Shown: in pieces, positions 55,662 through 62,573 of the stretch
Layout of the letters: every line of letters starts with the position of its first letter
How positions within the stretch are numbered: the first letter of the stretch is position 1
Source of the DNA: Alphaproteobacteria bacterium
GTDB taxonomy: Bacteria > Pseudomonadota > Alphaproteobacteria > UBA8366
NCBI GenBank assembly: GCA_021774335.1
Contig: JAJFJD010000019.1
Coordinates: 1-64,000, forward strand
Reading direction: 5' to 3'
Length of the DNA: 64,000 nt
Notes under the pieces: generated by a model
The model's database searches: none
Seen by the model: the letters and a program-made list of their open reading frames with translations, nothing else
Told to the model about the DNA's origin: nothing
Position numbers and translations under genes: made by a program

Positions 55662-56597
55662 ATGCGCGCCGCACTCGTCGATTCGTCTGCACCAGGACAT
55701 TTGGCCATCACCGAGACGCCGGACCCAATCCCGATGTCCGATCAAGCCGTGGTGCAGATCAAGGCGGTTTCCCTGAACTTGGGCGAAGTCCGCCGAGCAC
55801 GCCGTGAATCCGCCGGCGCACATTTGGGCTGGGATTTGGCGGGCGTCGTTGCGCAGGCCGCGGCCGATGGCTCCGGACCATCGGAAGGCAGCCGTATCGT
55901 AGGCCTTGTTCGTTCCGGTTCTTGGGCCGAGCGGGCCGCTGTCGATACCCGGATGATGGCAGTGCTACCGGATAATGTGTCATTCGCCGCCGCCGCTGCC
56001 TTGCCGGTGGCGGGGTTAACGGCGCTCTACGCGCTGGAGCAGGGTGGGCAACTGCTGGGCCGCCGTGTCCTGGTGACCGGGGCTTCCGGCGGCGTCGGGT
56101 TATTCGCCCTTCAACTGGCGAAGCTATCGGGCGCGACCGTTACGGCGCTCATCCGGCGCGATGCCAAAACCGATATGGTCCGGGAGGCGGGCGCCGATCA
56201 CGTGATCTGCGGCGACCGAGCGAGTGGTGCGGCGGACCACGGTCCGTTCCATTGTATCCTCGACTCTGTCGGCGGAGAGGTTCTGGCAGATTGCCTGAAA
56301 CTCGTGAACCGAGGCGGGATCCTCGTGAATTTCGGCGTTTCGGCAGGCGAACAGGCGACGGTGGAGGTCGGTGACTTCTTTCGCATTGGCCGTGCGCGGT
56401 ATTACGGCCTGTATCTTTTCACGGAATTTGGCCGCCGCGCGGCCTGCGATGGGTTGGGCGTTCTTGCCGGACTTGTCGCTGCGGGCAAGCTCGATCCGCA
56501 TATTTCGGCGGAAGGTCCATTCGAGGAAATCGGCGTCCTGGCGGAACGCCTGTTCAACCGGGAAATTTCCGGAAAGGCAGTTGTTCACGTCGATTAG
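55662..56597 (+). CDS. Zinc-free MDR-family quinone oxidoreductase
   Basis: A 311-residue medium-chain dehydrogenase/reductase. The NAD(P)H site is LVTGASGGVGLFALQLAKL near residue 136, followed by GADHVICGD and ILVNFGVSAGE. The Cys/His zinc ligands of alcohol dehydrogenases are absent, so it belongs with quinone oxidoreductases/enoyl reductases. GGGGAGG precedes the ATG. Its 3' end overlaps the convergent membrane-protein gene by 44 bases. Confidence 0.85.
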   Translation: MRAALVDSSAPGHLAITETPDPIPMSDQAVVQIKAVSLNLGEVRRARRESAGAHLGWDLAGVVAQAAADGSGPSEGSRIVGLVRSGSWAERAAVDTRMMAVLPDNVSFAAAAALPVAGLTALYALEQGGQLLGRRVLVTGASGGVGLFALQLAKLSGATVTALIRRDAKTDMVREAGADHVICGDRASGAADHGPFHCILDSVGGEVLADCLKLVNRGGILVNFGVSAGEQATVEVGDFFRIGRARYYGLYLFTEFGRRAACDGLGVLAGLVAAGKLDPHISAEGPFEEIGVLAERLFNREISGKAVVHVD

Positions 56598-57108
56598 CGG
56601 TGTCGCGCCGATGCGTCGCGGGCGGTGAACCCGGCATGTGTTTCTTCGCCCAGACACCGCCGACCATCATCAAAGCCCAGCTCGCCGCTGCAACGGCGCT
56701 CAGCTCGAAGACGGGTATGTTGGCCATCGGACCTTGCTGCATTGTGGCGAAGAGGGCGACCGTCGACACTATCGCGGCGGCCCCGAAGAAGACGGCGAGC
56801 GGCTTGTACAATGTCTTCGCCAGTGTGTCCGGCTGTTGGGGCCATAGCGACCGCCCATCGCGGTTCGATCCCCGGAACACCGCATAGGCGATGGTGACCA
56901 AGAGCATGGCAGCGACCGCGATGATGAGTGCTAAGGGGGCGATGCGCAGGAAACCGATCAGGACGACGATTAAAGACGTTGCCATCGCGATTGAGAGTGC
57001 GCGTTTACGGGAGTCGCCTGCGACATCCCAATACAGCGCAATCCAAACACCCGAAAAGACGATGACCACGCCGGGTAAAATCCCGGCTGCCAGTTCGAGG
57101 ATCATCAT
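56554..57108 (-). CDS. Hypothetical five-helix membrane protein
   Basis: A 184-residue protein with about five hydrophobic segments (residues 4-27, 38-55, 57-78, 103-123 and 133-153) and a basic C-terminal tail. I do not recognise a family. The last 15 codons overlap the end of the convergent quinone oxidoreductase gene, so the true C-terminus is odd but the frame is open. No clear ribosome binding site. It lies downstream of the ATP-grasp gene at 57188 on the same strand. Confidence 0.5.
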   Translation of the reverse strand: MMILELAAGILPGVVIVFSGVWIALYWDVAGDSRKRALSIAMATSLIVVLIGFLRIAPLALIIAVAAMLLVTIAYAVFRGSNRDGRSLWPQQPDTLAKTLYKPLAVFFGAAAIVSTVALFATMQQGPMANIPVFELSAVAAASWALMMVGGVWAKKHMPGSPPATHRRDTANRREQLPFRKFPG

Positions 57109-57187
57109 GTCGGCGTATTCGATCGTTTCGCCATCTGCCGATCATACAGGTTTTCGGCGGATTGTTCCTGCTGGTTAAGCCGCAGCC

Positions 57188-58270
57188 TTACAGGGTGAGC
57201 TCCGGTGATACATCTTTAAGCTTTTCCCAACCGAGGCCCGTGAAACAGGGGCCCATCGTCGATTCCGCGAGTTTGATACCCGGATGATCGGTGTTCCACT
57301 CGAAGATCTTGACCTTTTCGTCTCGGTCGATGGTGACATCCCAGCCAACGAGCGCTAAATGCGGCACTTTGGAGTGCAGGTCGACACAGGCTGCCGCGAT
57401 CTCGGCGAATTTGGGGACGCGTTTGTTTTCGAAGGTCACGCCAGTGTCAGGATGGGTTGTGTGGGAACGAAAGTCCTGGTCGTAGGCGATGGGATCTATG
57501 TCGCCGTCTTCGCTGACGATCGAGATTTGCAGCGAACTGTTCGCCAGAATCCAGGCTGTATCGCCGCAACCAAACCGAAGGTAGGGAGCCCGATAGCCGA
57601 ATGATCCGTCGAGTTTGCGAACCGAGTTAATCCGGATCGTCGCGACGGATACGGAAGTGAATTCATCGAAATAGGGATGCTGTTCGACGGGGGCTTGAAT
57701 GGCGCAATTCCCGACGCCACGTAAGAGTTCGGCGTTCAGGGCATCACATGAAATACGTTGCACGCCCACTCCTTCGCTCGATTCATCCTGCTTGACGAAC
57801 ACATCGCTTTGCCCGGCCGGCAAGAGCTCTCGGATTTGGTGGGCGCCTATTGGCGACATCGTCCTGTCATAAAGGTTGCCCTCGATGAAATAAGCGACGT
57901 CCGGAAGCATGTCCGTCCTCATTGCAACGTTGCTGAACGTCTTGTAGTCGCCGATAAGACGCAGGGGGCCATTAGCAAGCGGCATGACGACACGTCCGAG
58001 ATAGTTGTCCGGTATCCAGCCTTCGCGGAAGCGACCGTGGATCAACGTGTAGACATACAGCCAAGGCGCAAACCGGGTCGATCCGAATACCGCCGTTGCA
58101 TAGTCGTCCGCTTCCCGTCGCATCGCCTTGGTCAGCCGGCGGCCCGTATGCTGTTCTACATTCCGAATAAATTGCATGGCATCCGTCCGGTGCCGCGCGT
58201 CGTAAAAACGGTTGCGCACGGACGTGATCGTTCGCGCTCCGACGGTCTTAATGATATCTCTGGTCGCCAT
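57188..58270 (-). CDS. ATP-grasp protein (sugar-transfer-associated type), copy 1
   Basis: A 360-residue protein resembling the sugar-transfer-associated ATP-grasp family. Possible nucleotide-binding landmarks are DVFVKQDESSEGVGV near residue 165 (a Lys and Gly-rich loop) and KIFEWNTDHPGIKL near 328 (metal-binding Glu and Asn). It would ligate a carboxylate to an amine or similar using ATP, but the substrate is unknown. Residues 40-90 show STRFAPWLYVYTLIHG, shared almost exactly with copy 2 at 58587. I chose the ATG at 58270 because the paralogue starts at the matching point. Confidence 0.72.
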   Translation of the reverse strand: MATRDIIKTVGARTITSVRNRFYDARHRTDAMQFIRNVEQHTGRRLTKAMRREADDYATAVFGSTRFAPWLYVYTLIHGRFREGWIPDNYLGRVVMPLANGPLRLIGDYKTFSNVAMRTDMLPDVAYFIEGNLYDRTMSPIGAHQIRELLPAGQSDVFVKQDESSEGVGVQRISCDALNAELLRGVGNCAIQAPVEQHPYFDEFTSVSVATIRINSVRKLDGSFGYRAPYLRFGCGDTAWILANSSLQISIVSEDGDIDPIAYDQDFRSHTTHPDTGVTFENKRVPKFAEIAAACVDLHSKVPHLALVGWDVTIDRDEKVKIFEWNTDHPGIKLAESTMGPCFTGLGWEKLKDVSPELTL

Positions 58271-58469
58271 GGTCGTGTCCCGGTAACAGGTGATGCAAAT
58301 GCGTGACGGTACGATTTCGGGCGGTATGGTATTACCGCATTGTGAACAAAGTGTTATCAGACAACCGGGGGTATATGATGGCCCGTCGGGCCGGGAAATT
58401 TGTCGTCTTGGCCGCTTAGTGGCAGAAACCGGCGTCCCAGGACCAGTCGGAAAGGATCGGAGATACGCC

Positions 58470-58598
58470 ACGGCCTATGCGCATATCGAGGTGAAACCCA
58501 TTTCGGGAAGTTGCGGAGCGGAAATTCAGGGCGTCGACCTATCGCAGCTGATCGGCAATGCGGCTCTCTCGGAAGTTCATGACGCTTTAGTCGAGTAG
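58470..58598 (+). pseudogene. Truncated, start-less tauD remnant
   Basis: The 41 codons from 58473 match the start of the intact dioxygenase gene at 59892 at about 36 of 41 residues (AYAHIEVKPISGSCGAEI...GVDLSQ...GNAA). The start ATG has become ACG at 58470-58472, and the frame hits TAG at 58596 right where the copy breaks off. The last 12 bases overlap the end of the convergent ATP-grasp copy 2. It is a dead fragment produced by duplication. Confidence 0.82.
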
Positions 58599-59681
58599 CG
58601 GTTGCCGGTCGGTGCGCAGCTTTTCCCACCCGAGGCCGCGAAACAGCGGCCCGTTCGCTGCTTCCGACAGAACGATGTCGGAGTGACCTGTGTTCCATTC
58701 GACAATCTTGACCGTGTCGTGCCGGTCGAAGGCGACGTCCCACCCGATCACCGCCATCTGCGGTACCTTCTTGTGCAGGGCGACGCAGGCTGAGGTCATC
58801 TCGGCATAGCCGATGACCTTTCTGTCGGCGAACTGGAACCCGGTGTCGGGATGGGCGTCGTAGGGACGATAGTCTTCGTCATAGCAGAGCGGACCGAGGG
58901 TTCCGTCGTCGTCGAAGATGGGCACGCGGATGCTGTGATCGGTTTCATAGGTGTCGAATCCGGCGCGGCCAGCCTTAATTGCGGCGGCTCGCGCCTCGAT
59001 GCGGCCTGCATTGTCACGCACCGTCGTGACCCGCAGCGTCGTGAGCGGCCCGGGCACGATCTCGTCGAAGAAAGGATGCTGTTCGATCGCCGTTTGGACG
59101 ACGCAGTTCCCCATAGCTTGGAAATGTTCGCCGGACAACGCATCGCGCGCGACGCGGACTACGCCGACACCGCTCTGGGACCCGTCCTTCTTCAGGAAGA
59201 TGTACTGCTGATCGCTGGGAATGAGGTCGCGAACGCATTCCAGGTCGATCACCGACTTATCGCAACCGTAAAGTATACCATCAATAAAATAGGCCATATC
59301 TGGAAATAAATCAGATTGTAATATAGTATTACTAAATGTTTTGAAGTCACCAATAATTAATAGCCTGGAATTTACTTGAGGTAAAACAATCCTTCCGTAG
59401 AAATTGTCCGGCAACCAGCCTTCCTGAAAGCTGCCGCGAATGAGCGTGTAGGCGTAAAGCCAGGGGGCGAAGCGCTTCGAGCCGAACGTCTCCATCGCAT
59501 AATTGTCCGCGGTTTTCCGAATCTGCGGGGTCAGTTTCGTGTCACCGTAGCGTTCCAGGTAGGCGACGACGTCCATCGCTTCCTTCCGGTGCCGGCCATC
59601 GTAGAAATAGCTACGGACGGTGTGTTCCGCGCGGGTTAGCGCGGTTTTGACCTGCTCTCGGATCTTCGGTGGCTTGTACAT
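58587..59681 (-). CDS. ATP-grasp protein (sugar-transfer-associated type), copy 2
   Basis: A 364-residue paralogue of the ATP-grasp gene ending at 57188; by eye nearly half of the residues match along the full length. Shared landmarks include SKRFAPWLYAYTLIRG near residue 53, YIFLKKDGSQSGVGVVRV near 168 and KIVEWNTGHSDIVLSE near 332. A stretch of about 120 bases in the middle (59270-59390) is much more AT-rich than the rest of the gene. It stands divergent to the intact tauD gene, as copy 1 stands to the decayed tauD. Its stop lies in the tauD-remnant sequence. Confidence 0.72.
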   Translation of the reverse strand: MYKPPKIREQVKTALTRAEHTVRSYFYDGRHRKEAMDVVAYLERYGDTKLTPQIRKTADNYAMETFGSKRFAPWLYAYTLIRGSFQEGWLPDNFYGRIVLPQVNSRLLIIGDFKTFSNTILQSDLFPDMAYFIDGILYGCDKSVIDLECVRDLIPSDQQYIFLKKDGSQSGVGVVRVARDALSGEHFQAMGNCVVQTAIEQHPFFDEIVPGPLTTLRVTTVRDNAGRIEARAAAIKAGRAGFDTYETDHSIRVPIFDDDGTLGPLCYDEDYRPYDAHPDTGFQFADRKVIGYAEMTSACVALHKKVPQMAVIGWDVAFDRHDTVKIVEWNTGHSDIVLSEAANGPLFRGLGWEKLRTDRQPLLD

Positions 59682-59796
59682 TGCGACAAATCAGGCGGAT
59701 TCCAGACTCCGCCCGTCCACGAGGTTAGTATCCATTTGTGGTCATACGGTTATTAAGCAACCTTAAACTGCCTCGGCGACTGATTTAAAGGAGTAT

Positions 59797-59916
59797 ATGG
59801 GTATCGCCGACCGTGACCGATTTGTTCCCGGCAGCGGATGGTGGCAGACTCCGACTAGCGGAGCGTGTTTCGACAGATCGGGAGCAAGGCGATGGCCTAC
59901 GCGCATATCGAGGTAA
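59797..59916 (+). CDS. Possible 39-codon leader ORF overlapping tauD start
   Basis: An ATG at 59797 follows AAAGGAG with a 3-base gap and opens a 39-codon frame that ends 25 bases inside the dioxygenase gene, in another frame. The product (MGIADRDRFVPGSGWW...) is not recognised. It could be a leader that couples translation, or chance. The decayed copy has ATG at the matching place but only a 14-codon frame, so the peptide sequence is not conserved. Confidence 0.2.
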   Translation: MGIADRDRFVPGSGWWQTPTSGACFDRSGARRWPTRISR

Positions 59917-60743
59917 AGCCCATATCCGGCAGTTGCGGCGCCGAAATCCACGGCGTCGACCTATCGCAGCCGATTGGAAATGCGGCCTTCTCGGAAATTC
60001 ATGACGCTTTCGTCGAGCATCAGGTGGTTTTCTTCCGCAACCAGGATCTGACCGAGGATCAGCATAAGGGCTTCGGGCGGCGGTTTGGCACGCTGAACAT
60101 CCACCCGCGTTATGTGCCGCTGGAAGGGCATCCCGAGATATTCCCGATCCGCAAGGACCCAGAGCACAAGCGGATCGTTGGCGAAAGCTGGCATCACGAC
60201 CTGACACACCTGCCGGAACCGCCGATGGGGTCGATCCTGTATGCGCTTGAGGTTCCGCCGGTCGGTGGCGACACGATGTTCGCAAGCCAATACGAGGCCT
60301 ACGAGTCTCTATCCGATGGGATGAAGGAACTGCTCTGCAGTCTGACCGGCGTGCATGACAACCGCATCCAGTCGCCGACGATATCCGCCGGGCGCAACGA
60401 GGAGCGCACGAGTAAGCTGCGCGAAGACGCCAGCTCGGAGGAAGAGCCCGAGTGCGAGCACCCGGTGGTGATCACGCATCCGGAAAGCGGCCGCAAGGCG
60501 CTCTACGTCAACCGTGTGCGCACGCACCGCTTCAAGGGCATGACCGAGGAAGAGAGCAAGCCGCTGCTCGAATTCCTGTTCGAGCATTCTCACCGGCCGG
60601 AGTTCACCTGCCGCTTCCGCTGGCAAAAGGGCTCAGTCGCGTTCTGGGACAACCTCTGCGTCATGCATAAGGCGCTGAACGACTATCCCGGCCACAAGCG
60701 TTACATGAACCGCGTCACCGTAAACGGTGCGCGGCCGGTCTAG
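59892..60743 (+). CDS. TauD/TfdA-family dioxygenase
   Basis: A 283-residue Fe(II)/2-oxoglutarate dioxygenase. The N-terminal signature is CGAEIHGVDLSQPIG near residue 14. The iron ligands are in ESWHHDLTH near 97 and VMHKALNDY near 258, with RYMNRVTVNG after it. GGGAG precedes the ATG at 59892. It is divergent from ATP-grasp copy 2 (210-base gap), and a truncated copy of its 5' end sits at 58470. Close neighbours of the same family lie at 35847 and 54810. It converges on the gamma-glutamyltransferase gene with 7 bases between. Confidence 0.88.
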   Translation: MAYAHIEVKPISGSCGAEIHGVDLSQPIGNAAFSEIHDAFVEHQVVFFRNQDLTEDQHKGFGRRFGTLNIHPRYVPLEGHPEIFPIRKDPEHKRIVGESWHHDLTHLPEPPMGSILYALEVPPVGGDTMFASQYEAYESLSDGMKELLCSLTGVHDNRIQSPTISAGRNEERTSKLREDASSEEEPECEHPVVITHPESGRKALYVNRVRTHRFKGMTEEESKPLLEFLFEHSHRPEFTCRFRWQKGSVAFWDNLCVMHKALNDYPGHKRYMNRVTVNGARPV

Positions 60744-60750
60744 GCGCTTC

Positions 60751-62478
60751 CTACCACCCCATCGCGCGGGACGGGCGGCGCGGATCGGCGCCGCCGCTCA
60801 GGATGCCGGTCTCGAGGTCGTGGGCGACAAGGCAGACGCCGGCGGTCTTCCATGTCATGTCATCCAGCCGTTCCACCGTATGTCCCTTGTCGGCCAAGGA
60901 ATCGCCGGTCTTCATGTCGATCCGGCCTTCGATGGTCAGCCGGCCCGGATAGGCGGTGTGTGGCGCGAAGGTGTCGGGCTGGCTGTGCGTGATAAACCGC
61001 GGCGCTTCGGCGGCTTCCTGGGCATCCATGCCAAACAGTTCCCGGTTCAACAACACCTGCAGGACCGCCTGGCATTGCGTGTCGCCGCCGGGCGTACCGA
61101 TCGGCATGACGAGCTTGCCGTCGCGCATCGCGAGCGCGGGGTTCGGCGTTAGGCGCGGGCGCTTGCCGGGGGCGACCGACGAGGCATGGCCGGGTACCGC
61201 CCAGGACTGCGAGCCGCGCGAGGAGGGGCACAGGCCCGTGCCGGGAATGACCGGCGATTCCCAGGTCACGTCGGACGGGTTCGACGAGAAGACGTTCCCG
61301 TCCTTATCGATCGCGCAGACATAAGAGGTATCGCCCGGCATCGGCGGGCTGTCCTGCGACGTGTTCTGCGCGGCCATCCAGGCCGGGCCGGGATCGTTGC
61401 CGAAATCGCCGGCGGGCGGCATCTCGGGCCACGCTGTGTCCGGACGGATCATCGACCGGCGTTCCGCGTTGTAGGCGTCGGACAGCAGGCGTTCCAACGG
61501 CACGTCGACGAAATTGGGATCGCCGTAATAGCGTTCCCGGTCGGCCAGCGCGAGCTTCATCGATTCGGCGACCACGTGGATGTAGTCGACGCTGTTGTGG
61601 CCCATGGACTTCAGGTCGAAGCCTTCGAGCAGCGCCAGCATCTGCTGCATCACCGGGCCCTGGCACCAGGGGCCGCAGGTGTAGATCTCGATCGGCTCGC
61701 CGCAGCCATTGAAGGTGCGCTTGACCGGCGGTTCGATGGTCGATTGGAAACTGGAAAGGTCTTCCTCAGCGAGCAGGCCGTCGTTTTCCCGGTGATAGCG
61801 CAGGATGGCCTGCCCGATATCGCCGGAATAGATTGCGTCGCGCGCGGCTTTCAGCCCGGCAGAGCGGCCGTTCTTCGCGGCCGCGGCTTCCTCGTCGGCC
61901 ATGAACTGGAGTGAACGGGCCAGGTCGGCCTGCACGAAGCATTCGCCCGGCTGCGGCGCGCGGCCGTTCGGCAGGTAGATCGCCTCGTTCTCGGGCCATT
62001 TGCGGTAGTTGTCCTCATAGGCCTCGATATAGGCGGTCATCATCCGGTGCATCGCGAAGCCGTCGCGTGCATAGCGGATCGCCGCGGCCGCGACGTCGCC
62101 GAAGGACATGGTACCGAACCGGTCGAGCGCCATGATGTTGGCGTCGGGCGCGGCGGGCACCACGGTGCGGCGCAGGCCAAGCGGGATTTCCCCGCCGTGC
62201 TCATTCAGGAACAGGTCAAGCGTCGCCGCCTTGGGCCAGGGGCCGAGACCCGTGATCGTCAGCACGTCGCGCTCCGTGGCGCGATAGATCAGGATCGGTG
62301 CTACGCCCGCCACGTTCACCATGTCGCTCTGCAGCACGCCCAGCGCGATATTCGCCGCCACGCCCGCATCCACCGCATTGCCGCCCGCTTCCAGGATGTC
62401 GAAGGCGGCCTGCGTCGCCAGATAATGTCCGGCGGCAACCATGTAGCGCGTGCCGACGACGGTGGGTTGATAGGGCAT
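60751..62478 (-). CDS. Gamma-glutamyltransferase family protein
   Basis: A 575-residue Ntn-hydrolase of the gamma-glutamyltransferase family, which is processed before a catalytic Thr. The likely nucleophile is Thr384 in PGDTSYVCAIDKDGN. The N-terminal half shows HYLATQAAFDILEAGGNAVDAGVAA near residue 18, and IGTPGGDTQCQAVLQV is near 464. No signal peptide is visible, so unlike E. coli Ggt it may stay in the cytoplasm. Members without the usual TTH motif often act on other amides. It is monocistronic. Confidence 0.87.
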   Translation of the reverse strand: MPYQPTVVGTRYMVAAGHYLATQAAFDILEAGGNAVDAGVAANIALGVLQSDMVNVAGVAPILIYRATERDVLTITGLGPWPKAATLDLFLNEHGGEIPLGLRRTVVPAAPDANIMALDRFGTMSFGDVAAAAIRYARDGFAMHRMMTAYIEAYEDNYRKWPENEAIYLPNGRAPQPGECFVQADLARSLQFMADEEAAAAKNGRSAGLKAARDAIYSGDIGQAILRYHRENDGLLAEEDLSSFQSTIEPPVKRTFNGCGEPIEIYTCGPWCQGPVMQQMLALLEGFDLKSMGHNSVDYIHVVAESMKLALADRERYYGDPNFVDVPLERLLSDAYNAERRSMIRPDTAWPEMPPAGDFGNDPGPAWMAAQNTSQDSPPMPGDTSYVCAIDKDGNVFSSNPSDVTWESPVIPGTGLCPSSRGSQSWAVPGHASSVAPGKRPRLTPNPALAMRDGKLVMPIGTPGGDTQCQAVLQVLLNRELFGMDAQEAAEAPRFITHSQPDTFAPHTAYPGRLTIEGRIDMKTGDSLADKGHTVERLDDMTWKTAGVCLVAHDLETGILSGGADPRRPSRAMGW

Positions 62479-62573
62479 ATGCCAGGCTCCGGTGATTGGG
62501 GGCGGTCGTGTACTGGTATTGGGGGGCCAGCATGACGGCTCGGTGCCTAGGGCGTCAATGGCAAGCCATAGGG

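Noticed and set aside
58290-58598. 102-codon plus-strand gene covering the tauD remnant
   Set aside because: Only the last 41 codons match TauD; the upstream part is antisense to or upstream of the ATP-grasp start. The true start codon has mutated, so it is a remnant.
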